Shown here piece by piece: positions 25,421 to 35,432 of a stretch of 64,000 nt of DNA (position 1 is its first letter; every line of letters begins with the position of its first letter). A model generated the notes under the pieces. It was not told the DNA's origin. It did not search any database and worked only from the letters and a program-made list of their open reading frames with translations. This DNA comes from Eubacteriaceae bacterium ES3 (GTDB taxonomy: Bacteria; Bacillota; Clostridia; Eubacteriales; Eubacteriaceae): contig CP130741.1 in assembly GCA_030586155.1 (NCBI GenBank), forward strand, positions 1,358,680 through 1,422,679, written 5' to 3'. The position numbers and the translations under genes are program-made.

Positions 25421-28093
25421 ATGAAAAAGAAGATACTTAAAAATTTTCTAATAATTTTTTTCCCAATTCTGATTATTGGTTTAGGGATAATTATTGGCAA
25501 TCTATCACGGGAAAAAGCTTATACTATTGAAGCGATTTCTTCAGAAACATTACTGAAGGCTGAGAATACATCAATTCTTATTGAAAAATATATGACGGAG
25601 ATTATTGAAAATTTAAGTGTAATTCGTGATGCGAATGAAATGAATAATTACGCAAACAATCTGACTGATTCGGATTTTAAAGAATTAAATGCTATGTTTG
25701 GCAGGGTAATGAACAATAAACCAGATTATGACAAGATACGTTTTATCGATGAAAATGGTTTTGAATTGATTTCTGTTGTTCGTAATGGATCTGGGAATGA
25801 AAATATTAGTCTTCTTGATCAGTCGGATAGTGAGTATTTTAAAGCCTCAAAAGAACTTAAAAAAAATCAGATTTATATTTCTTCTATCGATCAAGTAACT
25901 GCCGTTGATGATGGTTCTAAACTAGATGTTTTAAGATTTGCGGTACCTATTTACAATCAAATCAATCAGTTTAAAGGTATTCTAATTATTGATTATAATG
26001 CATCATTTCTGCGTGATTTAATTATAAATCAAAATGGCACAATAAATGAATTGCCTGATCAATTTATAATTTTAACTGGAAGCGGTGAGGCTATTTTCAA
26101 CTCCGAAGCTAATCAAACAGATAGATCTGAATTAGAGCAAATAAGCGAAATTCAAACTCAAATAGCGAATAGTACTTCTGGTATGATAGAAAATAGCAAA
26201 GAGCTTATCACCTATTATGATGTACTTAACACTTTCAAACAGGTTTATCCTGATTATCAAGACAACTGGCTTCTACTGCATATTGTTGACACTTCTGAAT
26301 TGCTTTCAGTCAATGCATTTTTGAGTGAAGCGGCAAAACCTAAGAATATTATAAGTTTATTCGTTACTCTGGCTTTATGTTTAGGTATGGGATTTGCTCT
26401 AGAGAAAATTAGACAGAAGGACAATCAACTTAAAATTACGATGAAAATTGCTGCATCAAGTAATGATGCTGTAATTATTACTGATGAGAAAACAGTAATT
26501 ACTTATGTAAATCAAGCCTATGAAACTGCTACCGGTTATACGATGTCAGAAGTATTAGGAAAAAAACCCAGCGCTTATAAATCGGGAAAACATAGCCCCC
26601 AGTTTTATCAGGCTATGTGGAGTCAGATTAATGCGACGGGACATTGGGAAGGGATGCTGTGGGATCGAAAAAAGGATGGTTTGCTGTACCCCAAAAAATT
26701 GCATATTATTGCTGTAAGAGGTAGAGATAAAGGAAAGGCTCATCACTATATCGGAATTTTCACAGATCTTTCATCAAATAAGCGAAAGTCAGACATTTTT
26801 CAGGCCCTTCAATTTAACGAAGGACAACTTGTTTTGCCAAACGAGAATATGATGATGGAATTATTGGAACAGAGCATCACCGGTGATAATCTGAATATAA
26901 TGGTGATGAATATTGCAATAGAAAACTATAATCAGCTGATTTCATCCTTCGAAGGAACCAACTTCAACAGTTCGGATGTTTTTATCAGCCTAATTAGACC
27001 ACTCATTCACGATGATGATTTTGTTGCACAGACAGGTCGAAATCTTTTTGTTGTTATGGTTAATCTTAATAATTTGGGTATCCGCTCTGAGCGTTTTGCC
27101 CAAAAACTTTACAATGAAATCACCCGGGTAATGAATGTTTCCGGACGCGATCTGTTCTTTAAAATCCGTATTGGAATATCTTACTGGCCAGAAGATACAA
27201 ATGATCTTAAAAAACTTTTGCTTAACTCAATGATTGCACTTGATTGGTCACAAAAAAATTTAGATTCTGAGATTGTGTTTTTTAAAGAAGAGATGACTCA
27301 TAAACTAAATCAGGATAATACAATAGAAGGATATTTGCGAAAAGCTATCGAGTTGAATGAATTTTACTTGGTTTATCAGCCGCAAATTGAAATTAGAACT
27401 GGTGACCTAATTGGGATGGAAGCACTGCTTAGATGGAATTGTGAAGCAATGGGAGAAATCTCACCAGCTGTCTTTATTCCAATTGCAGAGAAAAGTAATC
27501 TGATTGTTGAAATTGGAAACTGGGTTATTGAGAATGTCTGCAAGGATTTGGTGAAAATTAATGAAACCTGTCCTAATATTAAAACTACACTTCGTTGCGC
27601 TATAAATATTTCAGCAATACAAATGGAAGAAAATGGATTTCTCACACATTTGTTGTCAATACTGAATGAAAATCATATCGATCACTCCCAAATTGAAGTA
27701 GAAATCACTGAAAGCATTTTACTGAGAAACCACAATAAACATGTAGAAACGCTGAATAAAATTAGGGATCTGGGAATTAAAATTTCGATTGATGACTTTG
27801 GAACAGGATATTCCTCGCTTTCATATTTGAACGCCCTGCCGGTAGATAAAATCAAAATTGATCGTAGCTTCATCAAAAACTATCCAGAAACTGACGACGG
27901 TACACTAATTGAAATTCTAGTCGATATGTCTAAAAAGCTTAATAAAACCGTTTTGACAGAGGGCGCTGAAACAATAGATCAGGTTAATTATCTTGAGAAA
28001 ATTGGATGTCATTTTGTTCAGGGTTATTATTACAGTAAACCATTATGTTTAACAGACTTTATTGAATACGCTGAAAAAATGACAGTCTGTTAA
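25421..28093 (+). CDS. Membrane c-di-GMP phosphodiesterase: Cache-PAS-degenerate GGDEF-EAL
   Basis: 890 aa. TM helix about 8-27, an extracytoplasmic dCache-like sensor (about 30-300), a second TM (about 310-327), PAS (about 340-450), a GGDEF-like domain (about 460-620) and EAL (about 640-885). The GGDEF motif is replaced by QTGRNLFV, so no cyclase activity is expected. EAL residues are complete: GMEALLRW, N in INISAIQM, E in ITESILL, IDDFGTGYSSLSYL, K in KIDRSF, E in LTEGAET and the Q before GYYYSKP. It should hydrolyse c-di-GMP in response to an external ligand. ATG 25421 has a GTGGCGGTGATTGA leader. Confidence 0.93.
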   Translation: MKKKILKNFLIIFFPILIIGLGIIIGNLSREKAYTIEAISSETLLKAENTSILIEKYMTEIIENLSVIRDANEMNNYANNLTDSDFKELNAMFGRVMNNKPDYDKIRFIDENGFELISVVRNGSGNENISLLDQSDSEYFKASKELKKNQIYISSIDQVTAVDDGSKLDVLRFAVPIYNQINQFKGILIIDYNASFLRDLIINQNGTINELPDQFIILTGSGEAIFNSEANQTDRSELEQISEIQTQIANSTSGMIENSKELITYYDVLNTFKQVYPDYQDNWLLLHIVDTSELLSVNAFLSEAAKPKNIISLFVTLALCLGMGFALEKIRQKDNQLKITMKIAASSNDAVIITDEKTVITYVNQAYETATGYTMSEVLGKKPSAYKSGKHSPQFYQAMWSQINATGHWEGMLWDRKKDGLLYPKKLHIIAVRGRDKGKAHHYIGIFTDLSSNKRKSDIFQALQFNEGQLVLPNENMMMELLEQSITGDNLNIMVMNIAIENYNQLISSFEGTNFNSSDVFISLIRPLIHDDDFVAQTGRNLFVVMVNLNNLGIRSERFAQKLYNEITRVMNVSGRDLFFKIRIGISYWPEDTNDLKKLLLNSMIALDWSQKNLDSEIVFFKEEMTHKLNQDNTIEGYLRKAIELNEFYLVYQPQIEIRTGDLIGMEALLRWNCEAMGEISPAVFIPIAEKSNLIVEIGNWVIENVCKDLVKINETCPNIKTTLRCAINISAIQMEENGFLTHLLSILNENHIDHSQIEVEITESILLRNHNKHVETLNKIRDLGIKISIDDFGTGYSSLSYLNALPVDKIKIDRSFIKNYPETDDGTLIEILVDMSKKLNKTVLTEGAETIDQVNYLEKIGCHFVQGYYYSKPLCLTDFIEYAEKMTVC

Positions 28094-28478
28094 TAGTTAT
28101 ACTTTTAATGATGGTTCTGTAGTAATGAAGGGCAAAGAAAAGGTGGCTGCCAATCTGAAGCATAATAGAAAGGTTGGCTGATTCGCATATTATACGGTTT
28201 AACTCATCGGCGCAATTTATAATAACAATTCCCAGTAAGATGAGGGTAATAGATACAAGTCTATTATGGCTTTCAAATTTAAACGTTAAGTGACCGCAAA
28301 CAAGAGTTTGTATCAGAATAACAATCCCGACTACATTTAGGTTGTATGGAAGGATTCCATTAAGAGTAATAATAGCAATATAGAAACTTATATAGACAAT
28401 TAATGAGAAATAGGCTTTTTTAATTTCAACTGGGTTTTCGCTTATTTGTTGATTGATGCTAAGTATTAATGCTTTCAT
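28059..28478 (-). CDS. Small membrane protein, hypothetical
   Basis: 139 aa with about four hydrophobic helices and a basic C-terminus; not recognised. The 3' end overlaps the end of the convergent phosphodiesterase gene by 35 bp. ATG 28478 is favoured because AAGGA lies 8 nt upstream, whereas ATG 28487 has no spacing. The left IS256 copy begins 53 bp upstream of the start and has probably removed or displaced the native promoter. Confidence 0.6.
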   Translation of the reverse strand: MKALILSINQQISENPVEIKKAYFSLIVYISFYIAIITLNGILPYNLNVVGIVILIQTLVCGHLTFKFESHNRLVSITLILLGIVIINCADELNRIICESANLSIMLQIGSHLFFALHYYRTIIKSITINRLSFFQRIQ

Positions 28479-28522
28479 TCTAAACATCCTTCTCGTAGTT
28501 ATTTTATAAACTTATTCTACGG

Positions 28523-28530
28523 CAGAGAAT
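28523..28530. repeat. Target-site duplication, IS256-family copy 1 (left)
   Basis: CAGAGAAT, repeated exactly at 29885-29892 on the other side of the element. Confidence 0.9.
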
Positions 28531-29884
28531 AGTCAAGTCCAAAATAGTGTGTAAAAACCTCGGTGGGTTTAACTAGGCTGCTGATGAAACAGCAGCCGTC
28601 TGTTCTTTTAAAAATTCATAGTAATCCTGCATATCCAGATATTTTCTGCCGGAAGACCATTTTTCATCCTGTTCCATAAGCAGCGCACCCAGTAAACGGA
28701 TAACCGATTTTTCGTTGGGATAAATGCGGATCACGCGATCACGACGCCTGATTTCCTCGTTGAGTCGTTCGATACTGTTGGTTGTGCGCAGTCTTTTCCG
28801 GTATTTCTCAGGAAGACTCATTACAGCCATCACATCATCAAAACCTTCTTCGAGTATTTCAATCGCTTTTGGTGCTTTGGATTCAAAATGTCTCAGTGTG
28901 TCTTTCAGCAGGTTGCGGGCATCTTCAATATTTACTGCATTGTAGATGCGTTTCAGATAGGATTTCAATTCGGACTGCTGATTTTTGGGCGTTTTATCCA
29001 GTACATTTCTTGAGAAATGTGTCTGGCATCTCTGCCAGGTGGATCCCTGAAAATGTTTTTTAATCGCATTTACAAGTCCTTTGTGATTATCGGATACTAT
29101 CAGATCAACGGCTGTCAGACCACGCTCTTTGAGATTTTGAAAAAAATCTCCCCAGCTTGATTCTGTTTCGGTATCATTCAGCTGAAAACCAATTACTTCA
29201 CGATTGCCATTTTCGTTGACTGCGGTTGCTACCAATAGACCTTTTGACCGGACTCTGCTGTCTTCGCGAACTTTGAGATATAAAGCATCCACAATTATAA
29301 ATGGATAATGCTTTTCAAGCGTTCGGTTACGAAAACCGTTTACTACCGGATCCAGATTTTCACACAGCTTTGAAACTGTTGATTTTGAAAAGCTCTGGCC
29401 ACAAAGTTCTTCTGTAATGTTTTCGATTTTGCGGGTTGAAACCCCATTAATGACCATTTCGATCATTGCCAGCATCAGAGCCTGCTCGCTCCGCTGGTAG
29501 CGCTGAAACATCGTCGTGCTGAATTCGCCGTTACGATGACGAGGGATCCGCAGGGTGATACCACCGATTCGCGTTGTTAATTCACGATCCCTAAAACCGT
29601 TACGGTAAGCTGTCCGATCCTCGCATCGCTCATAGCGTTCAGCACCAAGTTGCTCAGCCGATTGCGCTACAAGCACCTGGTTAAGAATTGTTTCCAGAAG
29701 CTTTGAAAAAGCCTCATCCCGGGAATCTTTTGTAAAAAGTCCGTGCAAAAGTTCTGTGTCCAGTGTAATATTTAATTGAGCCATTTGTTCATCTCCTCGA
29801 TTAGGTATTGGGTGGTACTTTTATTTTAACCGAGGTTTGAGCTCTTGGCTCATTTTCTTTTTACACCATTATACGGACTTTATC
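28531..29884 (-). mobile_element. IS256-family insertion sequence, copy 1, 1354 bp
   Basis: One transposase gene between imperfect inverted ends: AGTCAAGTCCAAAATAGTG on the left and, read inward on the minus strand, GATAAAGTCCGTATAATGG on the right. An 8-bp duplication CAGAGAAT flanks it. Same length and sequence as the plus-strand copy at 39755-41108. Ends were fixed by comparing both copies: identity stops exactly at these borders and both target duplications begin there. Confidence 0.95.
28573..29784 (-). CDS. IS256-family (Mutator-type) transposase, copy 1
   Basis: 403-aa transposase, protein identical to the copy at 39855-41066. Catalytic DDE: Asp in FIIVDALYLKVRED, Asp in LIVSDNHKGL and Glu in RTTNSIERLNEEIRRRD. 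The CQTHFSRN motif typical of Mutator-type enzymes is present. GAGGAG site before ATG 29784. Intact, so presumably active recently. Confidence 0.96.
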   Translation of the reverse strand: MAQLNITLDTELLHGLFTKDSRDEAFSKLLETILNQVLVAQSAEQLGAERYERCEDRTAYRNGFRDRELTTRIGGITLRIPRHRNGEFSTTMFQRYQRSEQALMLAMIEMVINGVSTRKIENITEELCGQSFSKSTVSKLCENLDPVVNGFRNRTLEKHYPFIIVDALYLKVREDSRVRSKGLLVATAVNENGNREVIGFQLNDTETESSWGDFFQNLKERGLTAVDLIVSDNHKGLVNAIKKHFQGSTWQRCQTHFSRNVLDKTPKNQQSELKSYLKRIYNAVNIEDARNLLKDTLRHFESKAPKAIEILEEGFDDVMAVMSLPEKYRKRLRTTNSIERLNEEIRRRDRVIRIYPNEKSVIRLLGALLMEQDEKWSSGRKYLDMQDYYEFLKEQTAAVSSAA

Positions 29885-29892
29885 CAGAGAAT
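29885..29892. repeat. Target-site duplication, IS256-family copy 1 (right)
   Basis: CAGAGAAT, identical to 28523-28530. Confidence 0.9.
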
Positions 29893-30025
29893 TGAGTTTG
29901 AAATGTTGGCAATCTGATTATTATGTGAAAGATAAATGAGTTTTCGATGAGTCAACGGTTACAATCATTTTTTATAAAAAATCCTAAACATTAGTTAACT
30001 GATAATTAAATAGTTCTTCTATCAT

Positions 30026-30061
30026 AAAAGAATCCGTCGTATAAACCCGACGGATTCTTTT
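30026..30061. terminator. Bidirectional terminator after the diguanylate cyclase gene
   Basis: 14-bp perfect stem AAAAGAATCCGTCG (30026-30039) with its complement at 30048-30061, 8-nt loop; T-rich on both strands. Main client is the minus-strand diguanylate cyclase. Confidence 0.88.
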
Positions 30062-30145
30062 AATTGACAAATTAGTGGTATTGTTATGCGCCTATCATTG
30101 GCAAGTAATAACAAAGCTTTTATTTACAGAAGTATAGATCCAAGT

Positions 30146-32104
30146 TTATCTGAAAGTTTGGTAATTTTCGGCTTTTAAAACAACCGGTAGCTGAATTGAA
30201 TCTCCACAGATTACTTCAACTCTGTCTCGGCCTTTATCTTTGGCGTGGTAGAGAGCTTGGTCTGCCAGGTTAATCAGCATTTCATAGGAATTAGAATCGT
30301 TAGGTATTAATGAAGCTATTCCAATACTTACAGTTACTATTTCTTTTACAAGTGAAGATACATGGGGAATTGCAAGTTTCTCTATTTCATCAATTAACCG
30401 TTCTGCCATATTTAACGTTTCAGCGCAGTCTTCATTTGGGACAATTATGATAAACTCCTCACCGCCGTATCGAAAAACCATATCCGAAGATCTGGTTAGT
30501 TTATTACTCAGGCTTTTGCCAATTTTTCTAAGACAGTTATCTCCCTCTATATGACCATAAGTATCATTATAACGTTTAAAATAATCGACATCAATAAATT
30601 GTAATGATAGTGGAGAATGGTTCTTTTTGCATATTGACCATTGAGTCTCTATAACTTCATTAAATTTTCGACGATTCCAGACTCCTGTTAATGAATCAAT
30701 AAATGATAGATTTTTTAGTTCCTGATTGATTCGTTCAAGTTCCGAGTTTTGCAGCTCTATTTTTTTCTTAGAACTGGTGAGTTCTTGTGTTCTTAGCAAA
30801 ACTACTTCATCAAGATGAATATTGATTTCCTGTAGTTTTTCACTCATATTTGTCTTATATGTTAATGCTTCTGAGAAAACCTTTGCGAGCATAATAGCAT
30901 TACAGATAACAAATATAAATTGTCCTGTAGAGCTGTTATTATCACTTTGAATTAGAAATTTCAAAAAAGTAGGCCATGTGTCACTATATAAGGGGCTCAA
31001 ATATAGAATGTCGACTAAACTGGTTGTTATCAACGTAAGGCTGCCTACTACGACCAGCCAATTTTTCTTAAAGTCGCTTCGGACGAGTTTTATTAGGACC
31101 CATGTAATATAGAATATCAGAAAAACTGACCATGCCTGATAAATGGGATTGACCATTGCAAAGATAAAGGAAGGCATAAGCAAAACAAATAAAGTAAAAG
31201 CAACCCCGATGATAATGGATAATTGAATGATTCTATTATGAATATTACCTGGTAGGATTGAATTTAAGTATACGATGATTAGTGGTATACATAGATAAAA
31301 AATGCTGGTTTGGACCGTATGAAAAAATTCAAATGAAAGATTGGGGAATAAAACCTGAAAATAGGCAGTTCCCACAAGCATTGTTCGTATTCCGACCATT
31401 ATACAAAGGATACCAAAATATAATGAAGAGGGGTCCTTTTTTCTGAAAGCAAATAAGGTTAAATGGTAAATTCCCATCATTAGCAATGCACCAAAGATTA
31501 GAAACTCATAAGCAACTTGTCGAGTATAGGCAGCTGAAATAACTGACTGGCTGCCAAGTTGGATACTATACAAAAGCCCGCCACTAGGCCGATAATAGTT
31601 TGAAATCTGGATGACAATTTCGTTATCTCCAGATTCTGCTAAAAAAGAAACAACCTGAGGTAGATACTGCGGTTTCATTGAATCACGGGTGACGCCCACT
31701 TGTCCAACGGATGAGATTAGAGAGCCGTTTATGTATAAATTATAGGCAGTACGAACCTTTGGAATTCTAAGAGCCATGAGTTGGTTTTCAGAAAGCTTGA
31801 AAGTGATGCGGTATGTCGCATAACCATCACCGGAGATTTCATTTTCATTACTACTGTATTTCGTCCAGGAAGATGGGAATTTTTCATACTGGGCAAACTG
31901 GTTAGTGTTGAAATCAGAGGGTTCTAATAACTTGTTCCAATAGAATTCCCATTCACCATCGAGGGCAACTACATTTTCATCAAAATTAATTTGACTCAAA
32001 TCGATTTGCCCCTTACTGATCTGGTTTGCAGAATCTTGAATTTGGCAGCCTGTAAGAAACAGAGAAATCAAAATTAATACAATTATAAAATGTTTTTGTT
32101 TCAT
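30146..32104 (-). CDS. 7TMR-DISM diguanylate cyclase
   Basis: 652 aa. Signal/lipoprotein-like N-terminus (FLTGC), an extracellular 7TMR-DISMED2-type carbohydrate-binding-like domain (GEWEFYWNKLL, about 45-180), seven membrane helices (about 195-405), a coiled-coil linker and a C-terminal GGDEF domain. The active site is RYGGEEF, and the product-inhibition I-site RSSD lies the correct five residues upstream, so this should be a working, feedback-controlled c-di-GMP synthase sensing an external ligand. ATG 32104 is preferred over GTG 32110 on ribosome-site spacing. It may follow the Ig-repeat gene in one transcript (106-bp gap). Confidence 0.92.
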   Translation of the reverse strand: MKQKHFIIVLILISLFLTGCQIQDSANQISKGQIDLSQINFDENVVALDGEWEFYWNKLLEPSDFNTNQFAQYEKFPSSWTKYSSNENEISGDGYATYRITFKLSENQLMALRIPKVRTAYNLYINGSLISSVGQVGVTRDSMKPQYLPQVVSFLAESGDNEIVIQISNYYRPSGGLLYSIQLGSQSVISAAYTRQVAYEFLIFGALLMMGIYHLTLFAFRKKDPSSLYFGILCIMVGIRTMLVGTAYFQVLFPNLSFEFFHTVQTSIFYLCIPLIIVYLNSILPGNIHNRIIQLSIIIGVAFTLFVLLMPSFIFAMVNPIYQAWSVFLIFYITWVLIKLVRSDFKKNWLVVVGSLTLITTSLVDILYLSPLYSDTWPTFLKFLIQSDNNSSTGQFIFVICNAIMLAKVFSEALTYKTNMSEKLQEINIHLDEVVLLRTQELTSSKKKIELQNSELERINQELKNLSFIDSLTGVWNRRKFNEVIETQWSICKKNHSPLSLQFIDVDYFKRYNDTYGHIEGDNCLRKIGKSLSNKLTRSSDMVFRYGGEEFIIIVPNEDCAETLNMAERLIDEIEKLAIPHVSSLVKEIVTVSIGIASLIPNDSNSYEMLINLADQALYHAKDKGRDRVEVICGDSIQLPVVLKAENYQTFR

Positions 32105-32210
32105 TAGCACCTCGATGATAATAAGAGAAGTAGAATTCTAAACATATTATTGTATTATATCAAATCTAATTTATGGTATCCATCAATTTTATATAATTTG
32201 CTAAAATATA

Positions 32211-33737
32211 TTAATTCGCTTTAGCTCGCTTTCGATAGACCAGTACACCAATAATAGAAAGAACAATAATAACGGAAACTATGATAATAATCATTGTCGT
32301 AGTTGAGATTCCCAGGGTATATTCGTCAGCAATATATACCTCAGCTGTTGCAGTGGCTGATTGATATTGATCATTGCCGACAAATCTAACGGTTACTTCC
32401 TGTGCACCCTTTTCGCGATCATAGTTTAAGGTGATTTCCGATTGTTGAAAATCAATAGGATTATTTTCAGAATCGACTAGATTAAGATTTAAAGCATCAA
32501 TGATAGATTCGTCAAGGAGCTGCGAGTTTTTGTCATATGGAACTTCAATAGTATGTGCGCTGAAAACCAGATATGTAGGCTGAGGGTCAATAATTGTGAC
32601 TGTAACATTTGATTGGCTGGCATTATAGCGATCATTTCCAATATAGCGAACAGTGACAACCTGATCGCCAGACGCGTGGTTAAAGCTTAAATCAATTTCT
32701 GATGGTGTAAAAACAATGTTATTTCCTGTGTTATCTACAACTTGCACATTAATTGCATTATACACCTCGCTTGTCATTGTATCTGGATCTTCATTCAAGG
32801 CAAGTGTCGATTTTGGCATTGTCAAATTAATAACGGTGTTAGTTTTTTCTGGTTGAGGATTGGGGGCCTGACCAACAATCTGAACATTTGCTGTTGCCTG
32901 GCTGGGAAAATAAAGACTGTTGCCGATATACTTGACGGTGACGTCCTGTGTTCCTGTTTCACGATTATAGGAAAGTTGGATATCATTGGTTGTAAAATCA
33001 ACGGCAATATTATCCTGTGTAACGATCTGAACACTTAAAGCTTGAAAAACAGAGACATCAAGTGCAGAAGAATTGTTTGTGTAATTTACAGATGGAGTAT
33101 TAAGGTTTAAAATGACTCGAGTTTTTACAAGTGGTGTAATCGAAACAACTGAACTGGCGCTACTCCCATTATATTGGTCGTTTCCGGAATATGTGACCTG
33201 AACCGTCTGGTTTCCGACATTTCGGGTATATTCGAGCTTAATTTGATCATCCGAAAAATCAATCTTGTCATATTTTTCATCAACTACCTGAACACTTAAT
33301 GCTTTTAAGACTGCCGCATCTAAAGTGGCATTATCTGTTGAAAAAGAAACAGCAGGTGGATTGGCAATCAGAACTAGCTGGCTGTTTTGTTTTGTTGGTT
33401 CGGTGATAGAAACTGTACCAGTAGCTGAGCTAGGAGCATAATTGTCATTACCCAGATAGTCAACTTTAACAGACTGATTTCCAATTTCCCGATTATAGGT
33501 TAGTTGGATATCTTCTTTTGTAAAATCAATTTTATTAGAATTCTGGTCTATCACGACTATACATAAAGCTTCATATACCTCCTGATCTAAATCCTCTTCA
33601 GAATCTGTGAATGTTACAGGAGATGGAGAATCTGAAATTGATATTTCAGTTGATGCTGGATCTTCAGCAGCAAAAAGGTTGGGAGAGATAAACAAAAACA
33701 ATAAAAACATTAGGGATATTTTACGAAAATTCTTCAT
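32211..33737 (-). CDS. Surface protein with five Ig-like repeats and C-terminal membrane anchor
   Basis: 508 aa. Signal peptide (about 1-23), five tandem repeats of about 85-95 residues, then one transmembrane helix and a basic tail (YRKRAKAN). Each repeat runs from a V-x-F/Y strand through a 'DxxVxxALxVxVVD' helix-like segment, then 'IxLxYxRexGxQxVxVxYxGNDxY'. This resembles bacterial immunoglobulin-like surface repeats (MBG/Big type), but the exact family is not certain. No LPxTG motif; anchoring is by the TM helix. ATG 33737 is chosen because AAAGGA precedes it by 6 nt. Probable adhesin or envelope component; function not known. Confidence 0.75.
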   Translation of the reverse strand: MKNFRKISLMFLLFLFISPNLFAAEDPASTEISISDSPSPVTFTDSEEDLDQEVYEALCIVVIDQNSNKIDFTKEDIQLTYNREIGNQSVKVDYLGNDNYAPSSATGTVSITEPTKQNSQLVLIANPPAVSFSTDNATLDAAVLKALSVQVVDEKYDKIDFSDDQIKLEYTRNVGNQTVQVTYSGNDQYNGSSASSVVSITPLVKTRVILNLNTPSVNYTNNSSALDVSVFQALSVQIVTQDNIAVDFTTNDIQLSYNRETGTQDVTVKYIGNSLYFPSQATANVQIVGQAPNPQPEKTNTVINLTMPKSTLALNEDPDTMTSEVYNAINVQVVDNTGNNIVFTPSEIDLSFNHASGDQVVTVRYIGNDRYNASQSNVTVTIIDPQPTYLVFSAHTIEVPYDKNSQLLDESIIDALNLNLVDSENNPIDFQQSEITLNYDREKGAQEVTVRFVGNDQYQSATATAEVYIADEYTLGISTTTMIIIIVSVIIVLSIIGVLVYRKRAKAN

Positions 33738-33954
33738 TTGTATTCCTTTCATCTTACAATTTTAAATAAGCGTTTAGTTTTCGCTAAAGACGCATTAACA
33801 TAAACGAATTTTAAAAGTATATACCCCAAAAGTATTTATTTACACCTTATAATACAGTTCTTGAAAATTTTAAAAGATAAAAACTAATTTTTACTCGTTT
33901 TAGAAATATTGATTCGGGTAATATAATAAAAATAAAATAGAAGGAGAAACTACA

Positions 33955-34827
33955 ATGGAATTTAGAGAATTTACTATTAATAATCGATCTATCAGAGAGT
34001 TTGAACCGTATTATCTCAATGAAGAACAACTTCAAAAAATTCAGAATCGTATAAAAGTTTTGAACTCGACGGTCGGCAAAGAGGAGGGATTTTCATTTAA
34101 TTATTATGAGGATGGAGAGAGTATTTTTAATTTATTGGATGGTGTTGGTGGATATAATGGACTGATGATAAATGCTCCTCATTATATTGGTCTTGTACTC
34201 AATGAAGTGAATCATCGAACTGAGTTTTTAGGTGCATTTTATATGCAGGAACTTGTCAAAGATTTATATGACCTTAGAGTTGCCAGCTGTTGGGTTACTG
34301 TGATGGATGCTAACGAAGAACAGATGGAAACGCTGCTTCAGGGTAAAAAGGGAACAATTCAGTATCTGCTGGCTTTTGGTGGACCAGATGAGAAAGAGAC
34401 ATTTTTTGAAAAGCACCATGAAGTTATCAATACAGATGAAAAATATGAACAGGATCCTTATGGACTAGCTGTTATTAATACGAAAGAAGCTCGCCGTTCG
34501 TTAGTTGAGACCATCTTTTTTGAGGAATGGGGAAGTGTAGCTCCATATTCAGTAATGGAACAGCGGGGTGTATTGGATATTCTGTATTATGTCAGAAATT
34601 CACCATCACATATGAATTCACAGCCATGTCGTTTGATCCTCAAGAATGGCTCAGCTGATTTAGCGATTATCCATCCTGAATGCGAGGAAAATTATACTGA
34701 TGCGGGTGTATCGATGTTTATGCTTCAGGGATTAGCAAGGGAATTAAGTTTTCCAGCCAAATGGGATTATATTGAAGATGAATCAGATAACCCTGAATAT
34801 AAAGTTGTAGCAAGTATTAGTTTATAA
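33955..34827 (+). CDS. Nitroreductase-like protein (TM1586 type)
   Basis: 290 aa, matching the duplicated-half 'putative TM nitroreductase' family: RSIREFEP near the N-terminus, GGYNGLMINAPHYIGLV, and a second half beginning VRNSPSHMNSQPCRL, where flavin-binding Arg/Ser/Asn residues are expected. Probably an FMN oxidoreductase working as a single-chain pseudo-dimer. AAGGAG site before ATG 33955. Downstream genes have the same orientation but the 110-bp gap holds no terminator or clear promoter. Substrate unknown. Confidence 0.8.
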   Translation: MEFREFTINNRSIREFEPYYLNEEQLQKIQNRIKVLNSTVGKEEGFSFNYYEDGESIFNLLDGVGGYNGLMINAPHYIGLVLNEVNHRTEFLGAFYMQELVKDLYDLRVASCWVTVMDANEEQMETLLQGKKGTIQYLLAFGGPDEKETFFEKHHEVINTDEKYEQDPYGLAVINTKEARRSLVETIFFEEWGSVAPYSVMEQRGVLDILYYVRNSPSHMNSQPCRLILKNGSADLAIIHPECEENYTDAGVSMFMLQGLARELSFPAKWDYIEDESDNPEYKVVASISL

Positions 34828-34937
34828 GAGCTGAAAATGATAATTAATAAGTGGCGACTAGTATTGAGAAAAATTTAAAAAATGGTTATGATTATACAGT
34901 AGATTTCTAAAAATAAAATGACAATATAGGAGACCAA

Positions 34938-35432
34938 ATGGCAGAGAAAACCAATGTAATGCGTATCCTGGATCAAAAGAAAATCAAGTATAGTCACTAT
35001 GAATATGATACGAAAGGCGACATCAGTGGAGAAGCAGTAGCTGGCATGTTAAAGCAAAACCCGGCACAGGTTTTTAAAACTCTTGTAACAGTTTCAAAAT
35101 CGGGAGTTAATTATGTATTCATTATTCCTGTTAATCAGGAGCTGGATTTAAAAAAGGCGGCAAAAGCGGTGGGGGAAAAGTCTGTGGCGATGATAAAATC
35201 AAAAGAATTGCTACCCCTCACCGGATATATTCATGGGGGCTGTTCGCCAATTGGTATGAAAAAGTATTTTATAACAACTGTTGATTTGTCTGCAAAAGAA
35301 TATCAGACGATCTTTTTTAGTGCTGGAAAAATTGGTATTCAAGTTGAATTGAGCCTTGAGAGCCTAAAAAAAGTCATTCGTTTTGAGTTATGTGATCTGG
35401 TCGAAAATACCGCATTAAAGGAGATTTTATGA
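34938..35432 (+). CDS. ybaK: Cys-tRNA(Pro)/Cys-tRNA(Cys) deacylase
   Basis: 164-aa YbaK/EbsC-family trans-editing enzyme that clears mischarged tRNA. Family features: KTNVMRILDQKKIKYSHYEY start, the catalytic Lys region AQVFKTLV, and the GYIHGGCSPIGMKK loop. Cytosolic. Its stop overlaps the start of the clostripain-type lipoprotein gene (ATGA, 35429-35432), so the two are translationally coupled. GGAG site before ATG 34938. Confidence 0.94.
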   Translation: MAEKTNVMRILDQKKIKYSHYEYDTKGDISGEAVAGMLKQNPAQVFKTLVTVSKSGVNYVFIIPVNQELDLKKAAKAVGEKSVAMIKSKELLPLTGYIHGGCSPIGMKKYFITTVDLSAKEYQTIFFSAGKIGIQVELSLESLKKVIRFELCDLVENTALKEIL

